Of a stretch of 64,000 bases of DNA, positions 50,312 through 58,981 are shown one piece after another. Under the pieces are notes generated by a model. That model was given only the letters and a program-made list of their open reading frames with translations, was not told the origin of the DNA and made no database searches. This stretch comes from Streptomyces alboniger (GTDB lineage Bacteria > Actinomycetota > Actinomycetes > Streptomycetales > Streptomycetaceae), in contig NZ_CP023695.1 of NCBI RefSeq assembly GCF_008704395.1, positions 7,068,001 to 7,132,000 of the forward strand, read 5' to 3'. Numbering within the stretch: position 1 is the first letter of the stretch; every line of letters begins with the position of its first letter. The position numbers were made by a program, and so were the translations under genes.

Positions 50312-52120
50312 ATGTCTCACCTACGCGCACCGGCCGCCCGTGCAGACCGCCGTGAGGGCGGACGGCACGGCAGGCCCGGCAGCCGGTCCGCCACGGCCCT
50401 GCCCGAGACCCCCATACGGCCGCAGCTCCTGCGCATCGCCGTGCTGCCCGCCGTCGCCGTCGGTCTGAGCGCCTGCGCGGCCGTGCTGTTCACGCTGCGG
50501 TCGACCGGCGCGCGCCCCGGGCCCGCCCTCCTCGCCGTACTCGCCGCCGCGGCGCTGGTCGCCCTCGCGGGCATCGTGATCGCCGCCGTCGCGGCCGACC
50601 GCGCCGCCAGGGCCGTACGCGACCGGGTCGGCACCCTGCGCCGCGCCACCGCGCGCGGCCAGGCCGAACTGCGGGAGGCCGTCGAGCAGTTGCGCCGCGG
50701 CGACCAGCCGCCCGCGCGCGGCGCGCCGCCCCGGGCCCGGCCGGGCGGCGACGAGTTCGACCAGCTCGCCGACGAGATGACCCGCGCCCAGGACGCCGCC
50801 GTCGCCGCCGTCGTACAGGCCGCCCAGCTCTCCAGCCAGGCGGGCAGCGAACAGAAGGTCGAGGTCTTCGTCAACCTCGCCCGGCGCCTTCAGTCGCTGG
50901 TACACCGCGAGATCTCCCTGCTCGACGAGTTGGAGAACGACGTCGAGGACCCCGAACTGCTCAAGGGCCTCTTCCACGTCGACCACCTGGCGACCCGAAT
51001 CCGCAGACACGCCGAGAACCTCGCCGTGCTCGGCGGCGCCGTCTCGCGCCGCCAGTGGAGCAACCCCGTCTCGATGACCGAGGTGATGCGCTCGGCCATC
51101 GCCGAGGTCGAGCAGTACTCCCGCGTCAAACTGGTGCCGCCCATCGAGGGCACCCTGCGCGGCCACGCCGTGGCCGACGTCATCCACCTGCTCGCCGAAC
51201 TGGTGGAGAACGCCACGGTCTTCTCCGCACCGCACACGCAGGTCCTGCTGCGCGCCGACCTCGTGACCGCGGGGCTCGCCGTCGAGGTCGAGGACCGGGG
51301 CCTCGGCATGCCGCTCACCGAGCAGAACAGGATGAACCGCCTGCTCGCCGACCCCGACCAGGTGAACGTCGCGAGCCTCCTCCAGGACGGGCGGATCGGC
51401 CTCTTCGTGGTCTCCGCCCTCGCCCGCAGGCACGGCGTCGCGGTCCGGTTGCAGACCAACATCTACGGCGGCGTACAGGCCGTACTGATCCTGCCGCAGG
51501 AGCTGTTGGGCGCCGAGCGGCAGGAGGAGCCCGCGACACGGCTGCGCCCGGCGGCCGAGGTGGCATCGCGGGGCGCCTCCGATCACGTACAAGAGGGCGG
51601 CCGCCAGGAAGCTCCCGGGCCCCCGCAGGCCGCCGCCCCTCAGCCGGAAGCCCGCCGGGAACCGGTGCCCGTGCCGTTCCAGCCGCGGTCCGACGAGGCG
51701 ACCCGCCCGGACGGCACCGCGCCCGCCCGCGCCGCGAACGGCACCGCGCCCGCCCCCCTGCCGGTGCGCGGCACCCGCCAGGACCGGCCCACGCCCGCCG
51801 ACGCCGTCCCCGGCATCCGCCCGGAGGACCGGCAGGCCGCGGCCGAGCACGCCGCCGCGCCGCTGACGCCCCTGGCGGGCACCGTACGCGGCCGGGTCGA
51901 AAGGCCCCGCCTCCCCAAACGGCGCGCACAGGAACACATCGCACCCCAGCTGCGGGACTCCCCGGCACCGCGCCCCGACAACGAGAACCCCGTCGGGCAC
52001 GACCCGGGCCTCATGGCCGCGTTCCAGCGCGGCATCGGCCTGGCCCAGGCGCAGGACGCGCGCGACCCCACCCCTCAGGACGGCGGCCTCCCCCGGGGCG
52101 GGAGCGAACAAGGCGGCTGA
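50312..52120 (+). CDS. cvnA: Conservon sensor-kinase-like ATPase (CvnA)
   Basis: A 602-aa membrane sensor of the conservon type. Two transmembrane helices (LRIAVLPAVAVGLSACAAVLF and ALLAVLAAAALVALAGIVIAAV) near residues 40-90 enclose a very short external loop. A coiled region follows, then a helical dimerisation region lacking an obvious phospho-accepting His and a HATPase domain with ELVENATVFSAPHT and VEDRGLGMP. The last 200 residues are Pro/Ala-rich and disordered. In conservons CvnA gathers with CvnB, C and D at the membrane in a G-protein-like switch. ATG at 50312 follows GAGGA at six bases. Confidence 0.88.
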   Translation: MSHLRAPAARADRREGGRHGRPGSRSATALPETPIRPQLLRIAVLPAVAVGLSACAAVLFTLRSTGARPGPALLAVLAAAALVALAGIVIAAVAADRAARAVRDRVGTLRRATARGQAELREAVEQLRRGDQPPARGAPPRARPGGDEFDQLADEMTRAQDAAVAAVVQAAQLSSQAGSEQKVEVFVNLARRLQSLVHREISLLDELENDVEDPELLKGLFHVDHLATRIRRHAENLAVLGGAVSRRQWSNPVSMTEVMRSAIAEVEQYSRVKLVPPIEGTLRGHAVADVIHLLAELVENATVFSAPHTQVLLRADLVTAGLAVEVEDRGLGMPLTEQNRMNRLLADPDQVNVASLLQDGRIGLFVVSALARRHGVAVRLQTNIYGGVQAVLILPQELLGAERQEEPATRLRPAAEVASRGASDHVQEGGRQEAPGPPQAAAPQPEARREPVPVPFQPRSDEATRPDGTAPARAANGTAPAPLPVRGTRQDRPTPADAVPGIRPEDRQAAAEHAAAPLTPLAGTVRGRVERPRLPKRRAQEHIAPQLRDSPAPRPDNENPVGHDPGLMAAFQRGIGLAQAQDARDPTPQDGGLPRGGSEQGG

Positions 52121-52222
52121 CCAGCACCATGACGCCCGACCACGCACCGTCCCCTCCGCACCCGCACCCGCACCCGCACCCGCAGACCTTCGTACCGTCG
52201 TACCTCAAGGAGTCGATCCACC

Positions 52223-52657
52223 ATGGCGAGCGATGCGCCGACCGGCCATGTATCCGATCTCGACTGGCTGATGAGCGGCCTCGTGCAGCGCGTGCCGCAC
52301 ACCCGCAGTGCCGTCCTGCTCTCCTCCGACGGCCTCGTGAAGTCGGTGCACGGCCTCGACCCGGACAGCGCCGACCACATGGCGGCCCTCGCCTCGGGGC
52401 TCTACTCCCTCGGGCGCAGCGCGGGCATCCGCTTCGGGGACGGCGGGGACGTCCGGCAGGTCGTCGTGGAACTGGACTCGACCCTCCTGTTCGTCTCCAC
52501 CGCGGGCTCCGGAACCTGCCTCGCCGTCCTCGCGGGCCGCGAGGCGGACGCGGCCGTCCTCGGATACGAGATGGCGATGCTGGTCAAGAGCGTCCGCCCG
52601 TACCTGATCACCGCGCCCCGGCAGCACGCCGGGGAACCCGCGTCGATGAGGCGCTGA
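52223..52657 (+). CDS. cvnB: Roadblock/LC7-domain protein (CvnB)
   Basis: A 144-aa protein of the roadblock/LC7 (MglB-like) family. DLDWLMSGLVQRVPHTRSAVLLSSDGLVKS at residues 12-41 is the conserved opening, and LLFVSTAGSGTCLAVLAGREAD the central strands. Such proteins regulate small GTPases, here CvnD. AAGGAG precedes the ATG. The 102-base spacer after cvnA has a short CGCACC tandem repeat (52159-52182) and no gene. The stop lies 2 bases before the cvnC start. Confidence 0.9.
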   Translation: MASDAPTGHVSDLDWLMSGLVQRVPHTRSAVLLSSDGLVKSVHGLDPDSADHMAALASGLYSLGRSAGIRFGDGGDVRQVVVELDSTLLFVSTAGSGTCLAVLAGREADAAVLGYEMAMLVKSVRPYLITAPRQHAGEPASMRR

Positions 52658-52659
52658 GC

Positions 52660-53031
52660 GTGGCGGCCCCGCATGACGGGCCCTGGCTCGACGACGCCGC
52701 GGGACGGCTCGTGCGTCCCTACACGGTCAGCAACGGCCGGACCAGACCGACCACACAACTCGACCTGCTCTCCCAGGTGATGGCCACCGGATCGACCCCG
52801 TTCGGCTATCTCGGGCCGGAGCACTCCGCGGCCCTCGGCCTGTGCGGTGCCCCGACCTCCGTCGCCGAGGTCGCGGCGCAGCTGAAGCTGCCCGCGGTCG
52901 TGGCCAAAGTGATCCTCTGCGATCTCCTCGACTCCGGGGCCCTCACCACGAAGGCCCCGGACTTCTCTCACAACCCCACTGACCGGTCCCTGTTGGAGGC
53001 AGTGCTCGATGGATTACGACGACAGCTCTGA
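52660..53031 (+). CDS. cvnC: DUF742 protein (CvnC)
   Basis: A 123-aa protein of the DUF742 family, third member of every conservon. The pattern RLVRPYTVSNGRTRPTTQLDLLSQVMATG at residues 16-44 is the family signature; the C-terminal half has a winged-helix look (SVAEVAAQLKLPAVVAKVILCDLLDSGAL). GTG at 52660 is the only suitable start. The end overlaps the cvnD start by 23 bases. Its molecular role is unknown. Confidence 0.9.
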   Translation: MAAPHDGPWLDDAAGRLVRPYTVSNGRTRPTTQLDLLSQVMATGSTPFGYLGPEHSAALGLCGAPTSVAEVAAQLKLPAVVAKVILCDLLDSGALTTKAPDFSHNPTDRSLLEAVLDGLRRQL

Positions 53032-53602
53032 CCCCTTCCCCACCGCACTGAAGATCCTCGTCGCCGGTGGTTTCGGGGTCGGCAAGACGACCTTCGTGGG
53101 CGCGGTCAGCGAGATCGCGCCGCTGAGCACCGAGGAACTGCTCACCACGGTCAGCGAGGCCACCGACGACCTCTCGGGCGTGGAGAACAAGACCACGACG
53201 ACCGTCGCCATGGACTTCGGACGCATCACGCTCGACCCCGAACACGTGCTCTATCTCTTCGGCACCCCCGGCCAGGAACGGTTCTGGTTCATGTGGGACG
53301 AGCTGTCCGAAGGCGCCCTCGGCGCCGTGGTGCTCGCCGACACCCGCCGACTGGAGGACTGCTTCGCCGCCGTGGACTTCTTCGAACAGCGCGGCATGGG
53401 CTTCATCGTCGCGATCAACGAATTCGACGGTGCCCACCGCTACGAACCCGAAGAGGTGCGTGCCGCCATCGACCTCGACCCCCAAGTGCCCGTCGTACGC
53501 TGCGACGCGCGGATCTCCAGCTCGGGCATCCAGACGCTCCTCATCCTCGTCAAACACCTCCTCAACCACGCACCGGAGCCGAGCTACGGAGCCCACACGT
53601 GA
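53009..53602 (+). CDS. cvnD: Conservon small GTPase (CvnD)
   Basis: A 197-aa Ras-like/MglA-type GTPase. The P-loop GGFGVGKTT has Lys26; the switch II Walker B region is LFGTPGQERFWFMWDEL, with Gly-Thr in place of the usual Asp-Thr before PGQ; AINEFDG is the NKxD-like base-recognition site, with Glu-Phe replacing Lys-x. These differences are usual for CvnD proteins. It is the switch of the complex, with CvnB as likely regulator. It overlaps cvnC by 23 bases and the GAF gene by 4. Confidence 0.92.
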   Translation: MDYDDSSDPFPTALKILVAGGFGVGKTTFVGAVSEIAPLSTEELLTTVSEATDDLSGVENKTTTTVAMDFGRITLDPEHVLYLFGTPGQERFWFMWDELSEGALGAVVLADTRRLEDCFAAVDFFEQRGMGFIVAINEFDGAHRYEPEEVRAAIDLDPQVPVVRCDARISSSGIQTLLILVKHLLNHAPEPSYGAHT

Positions 53603-54126
53603 GGTACGACCCGACCGGGCACCTGCTGCTCACCCCTGTCGACAAAGAAGCCCCCGCGCGCGTGCGGCGGCTGCGCGGCCTGGGCATCGGGGACCGCGTC
53701 GACCCGGAGTTCGACCTCTTCGCGGGCCGGCTCGCGAAGCTGACCGGCGCGCCCTACGCCATGGTCAACTTCATCGACGAGAACCGGCAGTTCTTCGCCG
53801 GCCTGCACACTCCGGACAGCTCCATGGAGCGCTACATGGCCCGTGACCACGGGTACTGCCCGCATGTGGTGGTGCGGCGCAAGGCCCTCGTCCTGGAGGA
53901 CGTCTGCGACTATCCGCGGTTCGCGGGCAATCCCGTCGTCGACGAGATCGGCATCCGCTCCTATCTGGGCGCGCCCCTCATCGACCGTACGGGCATCGTC
54001 CTCGGCACGGTCTGCGTCGTCGACGTCGAGCCCCGGCGCTGGGGGAGGGCGGGGCTCGACACGATCAAGACGATGGCCGCGGAGCTGGTCGAGCAGATCC
54101 ACCGGCGGGAGGACGGCGGGATCTGA
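53599..54126 (+). CDS. GAF-domain protein, fifth gene of the conservon
   Basis: A 175-aa single GAF-domain protein. The domain begins at about residue 30; typical stretches are KLTGAPYAMVNFIDENRQFFAGLH, RDHGYCPHVVVRRKALVLEDVCD and YLGAPLIDRTGIVLGTVCVVD. GAF domains bind small ligands or sense redox state; two cysteines (Cys96-region YCPH and VCVVD) could matter. GTG at 53599 overlaps the cvnD stop (GTGA), so it is part of the conservon transcript. Other conservons carry a cytochrome P450 at this place; here the GAF protein would be the input or output partner (inference). Confidence 0.85.
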   Translation: MRYDPTGHLLLTPVDKEAPARVRRLRGLGIGDRVDPEFDLFAGRLAKLTGAPYAMVNFIDENRQFFAGLHTPDSSMERYMARDHGYCPHVVVRRKALVLEDVCDYPRFAGNPVVDEIGIRSYLGAPLIDRTGIVLGTVCVVDVEPRRWGRAGLDTIKTMAAELVEQIHRREDGGI

Positions 54127-54132
54127 CCCCGC

Positions 54133-56016
54133 TCACAGCTCCAGCTCCGTCCCGTCGGGGAAGCGGACGTGCACGCCCCGGTCGTCCACGGCGCAGGTGA
54201 CGGACGCGCGCAGCGCCCGCGGGTCGACGGTGTCCCGCGAGAGGGCGACCAGCGTGACATGGACGCTGTGCCCGCCCGGATGCCCCGGGAAGGTCAGGAA
54301 GGGCGTCGCGGAGTGCGGTCCGCAGGCGTTGGCCGCGACCTCGCGGGCTACGCCCGCCTCCTCGTCCCAGCCGTGCAGGGCGACCACCGCGCTGGTGAGC
54401 CCCGCAGCCGTACGGGTGAGGGCCCAGCCGGGGCCGCGTTCGGCGTGCGGGAGCGCCCCGTCGGCCACCGCGTACCCGCCCTCGCGGACCGTCGTGCCCT
54501 CGGGGGCCCGCAGCCGGTGTACGCGGATCTCCCACCGGCCGTGCAGTGCGCTCGTCGTCACGATGGGGAACGTGTCATCGTGGCCCGGCAGCCGGGCGTC
54601 GTGGCGGGACGAGGCGTGGCGCCCCGCGCACCGCAGGGGATGGATGCGCACGCGTCGGGACGGCGTGCCGTCCGGGGCGAGCAGCGCCAGATGGCCGTCG
54701 ACGGCACGTTCCCACGCGCGTGGGGCGGTCTCGGGGGCCGTCGCCGTCGAGTAACCGAACTTCGCGTAGTGCGGATCGTCCTGGGCGGCGCCTTCGAGCG
54801 GGTTGTGGTCGCTGCCGTGGTTGACCAGGCGGACGATGCCGTCGTGCCGGGTGCCGTGCAGGAGCCAGCCCGGCCGGGGGAGCGCGGTGTACTGGTCGGA
54901 CTCCTCGACGGGGAGCGGCAGTTCGCGCTCCGTCCACACCGGGTGGCCGGCGGGCAGCAGCAGGCCGAGGAAGGCCTTGCTCGCCCAGTACGGCGACGCC
55001 GGTCCCGAGTAGGCCTGCGTGGTGGGCAGGAACGTCCCGTACCAGCCGAGCGGCAGCAGGCCCCGCTCGTCGGGGACGCCGCGCTGCACGAAGTGCCGGA
55101 CCGCGCCGGAGGCCAGCCGCCGGGTCAGGCCGGGGGCCAGCGGCGTGCAGTCCGCGAGGGCGCCCATCCACACGGGGGCGACGGTGGCGAAGCGGTAGGT
55201 CAGCGAGCGGCCCTGGTGGACCGGGGCGCCGTCGCCACCGAAGAAGTGCGGGTAGGTGGTGAGGAACAGCCCGAGGCGCTCGCGGTAGACCTCGCCGCGC
55301 CCGCCGTCGCCGTCGGGGCCCGCCATCCGTGCCCACAGCAGCGGGTACAGGTGCATCGCCCAGCCGTTGTAGTAGTCGAAGTTGCGTCCGTCGCCGTCGC
55401 TGTACCAGCCGTCGCCGCGGTACCAGTCCTCGATGCGGTCGAGGCCGCCGTCGATGTCCGACTGGCTGTACGAGGCGCCGACCGAGGCGAGGAACTGCTC
55501 GGACACCACCTGGAAGAGGCGCCAGTTGTTGTCCCAGGTCCTGCCGCCGACGAACCCGGAGAACCAGTCGACGACCCGCTCCTGGACCCGGGTGTCGAGG
55601 GTGTCCCAGATCCAGGGGCGGGTCTCGTGCAGGCCGATCGCGACCGAGGCGGCCTCCACCATCTGCTGCGAGCGGTCGGTGAGTTCGGGCCAGGCCTCGC
55701 CACTGCCGCGGTCGGTGCCCGTTGTCAGACCCCGCGCGTAGCGTTCGATGAGTCGGGGGTCCACCTCGCCGCCCGCCCCGGCGATCCGGAAGGAGGCCAG
55801 CAGGAATGACCTTGCGTACCCCTCAAGGCCGTCCGACACCACCCCCGACCAGCTCTGGCGCCCCGGGATGCGGTACTGCGCGAAGCCCGGCGTCGCGTAG
55901 GGGACCAGTGCGTCCAGTTGCCGGTCGGCGAGCGCCTCCCAGTGCGCCCTGGTCCAGCCGGTCAGCGGGGAGAGGACGCGGTCGGTGGGAGGCAGGGGCA
56001 GATGCGGAGCGGGCAT
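54133..56016 (-). CDS. DUF2264 protein, probable glycoside hydrolase
   Basis: A 627-aa protein of the DUF2264 family without signal peptide. The first 370 residues form an (alpha/alpha) barrel-like helical domain with WSGVVSDGLEGYARSFLLASFR, WDNNWRLFQVVSEQFLASVG and NFDYYNGWAMHLYPLLWAR; the rest is beta-rich. I recall that DUF2264 proteins have been linked to exo-acting hydrolases of uronic-acid-containing glycans (family GH154), but activity here is unproven. ATG at 56016 has GGAG about 12 bases upstream. It lies 119 bases downstream of the PL8 lyase gene on the same strand, so it may cleave the oligosaccharides released by that enzyme inside the cell. Confidence 0.75.
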   Translation of the reverse strand: MPAPHLPLPPTDRVLSPLTGWTRAHWEALADRQLDALVPYATPGFAQYRIPGRQSWSGVVSDGLEGYARSFLLASFRIAGAGGEVDPRLIERYARGLTTGTDRGSGEAWPELTDRSQQMVEAASVAIGLHETRPWIWDTLDTRVQERVVDWFSGFVGGRTWDNNWRLFQVVSEQFLASVGASYSQSDIDGGLDRIEDWYRGDGWYSDGDGRNFDYYNGWAMHLYPLLWARMAGPDGDGGRGEVYRERLGLFLTTYPHFFGGDGAPVHQGRSLTYRFATVAPVWMGALADCTPLAPGLTRRLASGAVRHFVQRGVPDERGLLPLGWYGTFLPTTQAYSGPASPYWASKAFLGLLLPAGHPVWTERELPLPVEESDQYTALPRPGWLLHGTRHDGIVRLVNHGSDHNPLEGAAQDDPHYAKFGYSTATAPETAPRAWERAVDGHLALLAPDGTPSRRVRIHPLRCAGRHASSRHDARLPGHDDTFPIVTTSALHGRWEIRVHRLRAPEGTTVREGGYAVADGALPHAERGPGWALTRTAAGLTSAVVALHGWDEEAGVAREVAANACGPHSATPFLTFPGHPGGHSVHVTLVALSRDTVDPRALRASVTCAVDDRGVHVRFPDGTELEL

Positions 56017-56135
56017 GGGGTTCGACACTCCTCGTCGAGGGCCGGCCGGGGAAGTGCCCCGCGGGGGCGCGGGGTACTGCGCGGAAAGCCATGACGCGCC
56101 GGCGCGTGACCGTCCACGGGATCGCGGCGGAACAC

Positions 56136-58658
56136 TCAGACGACCTCCGCCGTATGCGTCCGGCCCCGGGAGCCCCCGACCTGGACGGTCAGCACGGGGC
56201 GCCGCCCGAGGGTGACGGCCACCGTGTCGTCCGCGCGCCGTACCTCCCGTACGGGGAAGGGCAGTTCGACGCGCAAGGTCGCCCCGGTGCGGCCCGGGTC
56301 GGCGACCGCCACCGAGGCGCCCCGGTGGTCCCGCCGCACCAGGACCGTGCCGGGTCCCGACGCCGTGAGGCCCGCGGCGGTGCCGGGACGCCAGAAGTGC
56401 GCGGCGAGGAGGCCCGCGCGGCGTGCCTCGGCGGCCTGGACGGTCGCGTCGTTGGCCACGATCCGCACGGGCCGGGCCTGTGCCCAGGCGGCGGTCGCGG
56501 ACGCGCTCGCGCCGGGCAGCAGGACATAGGCGTACGCGGCCGCGCTCGGGGAGGTGCCGTGGTCCAGCCACAGCGTCAGATAGCGGCGGGTGAGGGGCGT
56601 GGTGCCACCCCCTGTGTCCGCACCCGTGTTGATGTCCCGCCAGCTGCCGGTGCGCTCCTCGCGCAGGGCGCGCAGGCCGAGGCCGCTGTCCGCCCCGGCG
56701 GGTCCACCGGGAGAGGTCGGAGAGTTTGGTGAGGCCGGAGAGGTTGGGGAGGCCGGGGAGCCGGGGTAGGCGGGGAAGACGTACCCACCGGTGCCTTCCA
56801 GGTGTGCCCATCGCGCGTGGTCGAACCGCGCGGACCAGCCCTGGTGGCCCGGCTGCTGGCGGCCGTCCACGGTCAGCGTCCGGGTGGGCCCGGCCGCGTG
56901 CAGGTCGCGGTTCTCGACGACCGTCTCGATCGTGCGGCCGTCGCTCGCGCTGATGCCCGCGCCGAGCGCGACGACCACGTTGTCGAGGCAGAACCACGCT
57001 TTGTGGGCCCGCAGGGTGCTGCCATCAGCGAGGAGTTCCATGGCGGCGGCGCCGTAGCGGCCGTCCAGGGCCGCGCCGCCCGCCACCGCGTTCTTCGGTC
57101 GGTACGTACCGGTGCCGGCGCCGGTGCCGACGTCGGCCCGCGCGCGGGTGTCCACGGTCGTGCCCGGCAGGCGGTACGGATCCACGGTCGCCCAGAAGCC
57201 GTCGCCGAACTGCCCGAGGTCGTCGCCGTCGTACAGATAGGTCATGCCGTCGCCGGTGTACCAGCCGTGCAGGTTCTCGCCGTTGCCCGCCTCGTACGCG
57301 GCGATCCGCTTCGAGGAGAGCGAGAGCGTCAGGGCCCAGCCGGGCCGGCGGTGCACCACCCGGTCCATGCCGGCGAAGACGAAGTGCCCGGTGAGCCGGT
57401 CGGTGGCCGGGATCGAGGGGTCGTCGAGGACGGCCTTGGCACGGGCCAGCGCGGGGATGCCGACCAGGCCCAGGTAGGGGGTGTGGTCGTTGCGGCGGAT
57501 CCAGCCCTTGACGAGCGCCCGCCAGCGGCGCGCGTAGGAGTCCGGTGCGCCGGAGGCGAGTTGGAGGATGTGGGAGAGGGCCGCCGCGCCGTCGTGGTGG
57601 TCCCGCGCCTTCTCCCGGGATATCGCCCGGCCGCGCAGGGCGTCCATCATCAGCCCGTCGAAAATCACCGGCGCGAACGTCCGGTCGACCGCGTCGTACA
57701 GCACGGACGTCTTCGGGTCGGAGACCGCCCACGGGGAGTCCGCGAGCAGTGCGATCACCTGGCCGGCACCACCGAGCAGGACACTGCCGTACGTGCCCGT
57801 GTACGCGACGGATCCGTGCTGCACGAACGAGCCGTCCTCGTAGAAGCCGTCGCCCGAAGTGACGTACTTGAAAAGGCTGTTCCTGCCGCTGTCCCTGACG
57901 TCGGACAGGCCGTCGCGCGCCAGTGCCACCGTCGCCGCGTCCCGGGTGAGCAGGCCGCGCAGGGCCACGATCACGGCCTTGTCGGCGCGGTTGGCGCCGG
58001 TCTCCGAGAGCGAGGGGATGTTCGTGCGGCGGTCCGGGTCCGGGCAGAACTTCGCGACTGTCGCCGTGTACGCGGCCAGGTCCTCGGCGGACATCCGCGC
58101 GCGCAGCAGGACGCAGGTGTCCATCAGCGCGCGCGGCGCCCCGATCTCCCAGAACCACCAGTTGCCCGTCTCCGTGCGGCCCGGGTGGTAGCCGGTGGAG
58201 TGCAGGAAGCGCAGCGCGTCGAGCAGGGCCTCGATGACCTCCGCGCTGTCGACGAGGGAGGTGCCCGGCGTGGCCCAGGCCGTGGCGAGGGTGCGCAGGC
58301 GGGTATAGCTCTGGCCGAAGTTGCCGGAGTCCGAGGCGGGGGAGAGGTCGGCCCACAGCGCGGCCCTGCCCGCCGAGCGGTCCAACCGCCGCCACCAGGT
58401 CGTCGCCTGGGTTTCCAGGGTCTTGAGCGCGGCGGCGAAGTCGGGGTCCGTGGCGTCGAAGGGGCCACCGGTCAGCTGGGTCGCGGCGCGGGCGAGGAGG
58501 GTGTCGTAGGCGGTGTTGTGGGTGTCGTGGGTGTTCTCGCGGTCGGCGGCCGACGCCGCTCCGCCTGCCGCCGCTGCCGACACGGCGGCGGACGCCGCCC
58601 CGGCCGCGAGCAGCGTGCGACGGCTGGGCCCGGTGGATCCGGAATGAGGCAGGGGCAT
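56136..58658 (-). CDS. Secreted polysaccharide lyase, family PL8 (hyaluronate/xanthan lyase type)
   Basis: An 840-aa exported lyase. The N-terminus has a twin-arginine signal (PSRRTLLAAG) and an Ala-rich core, so Tat export is likely. The alpha/alpha toroid (residues about 50-370) carries the catalytic residues: Asn in TETGNWWFWEIG near 165, His281 and Tyr290 in VQHGSVAYTGTYG at the nine-residue spacing of hyaluronate lyases. The rest is the beta-sandwich part (NGENLHGWYTGDGMTYLY, RTIETVVENR). A Pro/Ser/Thr stretch (PASPTSPASPNSPTSPGG) interrupts the sandwich region, an unusual place. The polymer could be hyaluronan, chondroitin, xanthan or another uronic-acid glycan. GGGAG lies six bases before ATG 58658. 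Confidence 0.85.
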   Translation of the reverse strand: MPLPHSGSTGPSRRTLLAAGAASAAVSAAAAGGAASAADRENTHDTHNTAYDTLLARAATQLTGGPFDATDPDFAAALKTLETQATTWWRRLDRSAGRAALWADLSPASDSGNFGQSYTRLRTLATAWATPGTSLVDSAEVIEALLDALRFLHSTGYHPGRTETGNWWFWEIGAPRALMDTCVLLRARMSAEDLAAYTATVAKFCPDPDRRTNIPSLSETGANRADKAVIVALRGLLTRDAATVALARDGLSDVRDSGRNSLFKYVTSGDGFYEDGSFVQHGSVAYTGTYGSVLLGGAGQVIALLADSPWAVSDPKTSVLYDAVDRTFAPVIFDGLMMDALRGRAISREKARDHHDGAAALSHILQLASGAPDSYARRWRALVKGWIRRNDHTPYLGLVGIPALARAKAVLDDPSIPATDRLTGHFVFAGMDRVVHRRPGWALTLSLSSKRIAAYEAGNGENLHGWYTGDGMTYLYDGDDLGQFGDGFWATVDPYRLPGTTVDTRARADVGTGAGTGTYRPKNAVAGGAALDGRYGAAAMELLADGSTLRAHKAWFCLDNVVVALGAGISASDGRTIETVVENRDLHAAGPTRTLTVDGRQQPGHQGWSARFDHARWAHLEGTGGYVFPAYPGSPASPTSPASPNSPTSPGGPAGADSGLGLRALREERTGSWRDINTGADTGGGTTPLTRRYLTLWLDHGTSPSAAAYAYVLLPGASASATAAWAQARPVRIVANDATVQAAEARRAGLLAAHFWRPGTAAGLTASGPGTVLVRRDHRGASVAVADPGRTGATLRVELPFPVREVRRADDTVAVTLGRRPVLTVQVGGSRGRTHTAEVV

Positions 58659-58716
58659 GCGAACTCCCAGAGGTGTCGGGGCAGTCGGGGACACATGAGG
58701 CAATTGCGCGACAGCA

Positions 58717-58730
58717 TGTAAGCGGTTGCT
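58717..58730 (+). promoter_or_regulatory. LacI/CRE-type operator, copy 1
   Basis: TGTAAGCGGTTGCT fits the LacI-family CRE pattern TGWNANCGNTNWCA at most fixed positions and lies 59 bases upstream of the lyase start. Confidence 0.5.
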
Positions 58731-58806
58731 ATGCGACGCAAGAGGGCCGGAAATCTTTCTGGGTTCTTTCTGCTCGGACACTGGGGTCAGGTGGGTTCTG
58801 CCGGGG

Positions 58807-58820
58807 GTTAACCGCTTTCA
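58807..58820 (-). promoter_or_regulatory. LacI/CRE-type operator, copy 2 (inverted)
   Basis: On the minus strand this reads TGAAAGCGGTTAAC, identical to copy 1 at 10 of the first 11 bases, 90 bases farther from the lyase gene. No LacI regulator is encoded in the window. Confidence 0.45.
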
Positions 58821-58890
58821 GCCGAGCGTGGAGCGGCGCGGCCCGGCGGACTCGGCGACCGGCGCGGTCTGAAGGAAACCTGCGGCGGCG

Positions 58891-58930
58891 CTTAAGAAAT
58901 CCTCGATGGACCAGAACGCCTCCTTAAGGA
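58891..58930 (+). promoter_or_regulatory. Paired CTTAAG motifs upstream of tdh
   Basis: CTTAAGAAATCC starts at 58891 and CTTAAGGAAGATTCC at 58923, 32 bases apart (about three helical turns); the second lies in the palindrome TCCTTAAGGA (58921-58930). They are 50-90 bases before the tdh start and could be operator sites. Together with the two LacI-type sites they account for the 323-base spacer; no gene is seen in it. Confidence 0.35.
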
Positions 58931-58981
58931 AGATTCCTGTGCCGTCGGGGGAAGAAGCGACGTACGACAGGAGCCGCTGCG

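Noticed and set aside
52129..52230. Possible small His/Pro ORF between cvnA and cvnB
   Set aside because: The frame runs on into the shadow of cvnB without a stop and the His-Pro run is a short CGCACC tandem repeat; no ribosome binding site.
56802..58721. Long open frame opposite the PL8 lyase gene
   Set aside because: Low-complexity product with no motif; the minus-strand frame has a signal peptide, catalytic residues and a ribosome binding site.
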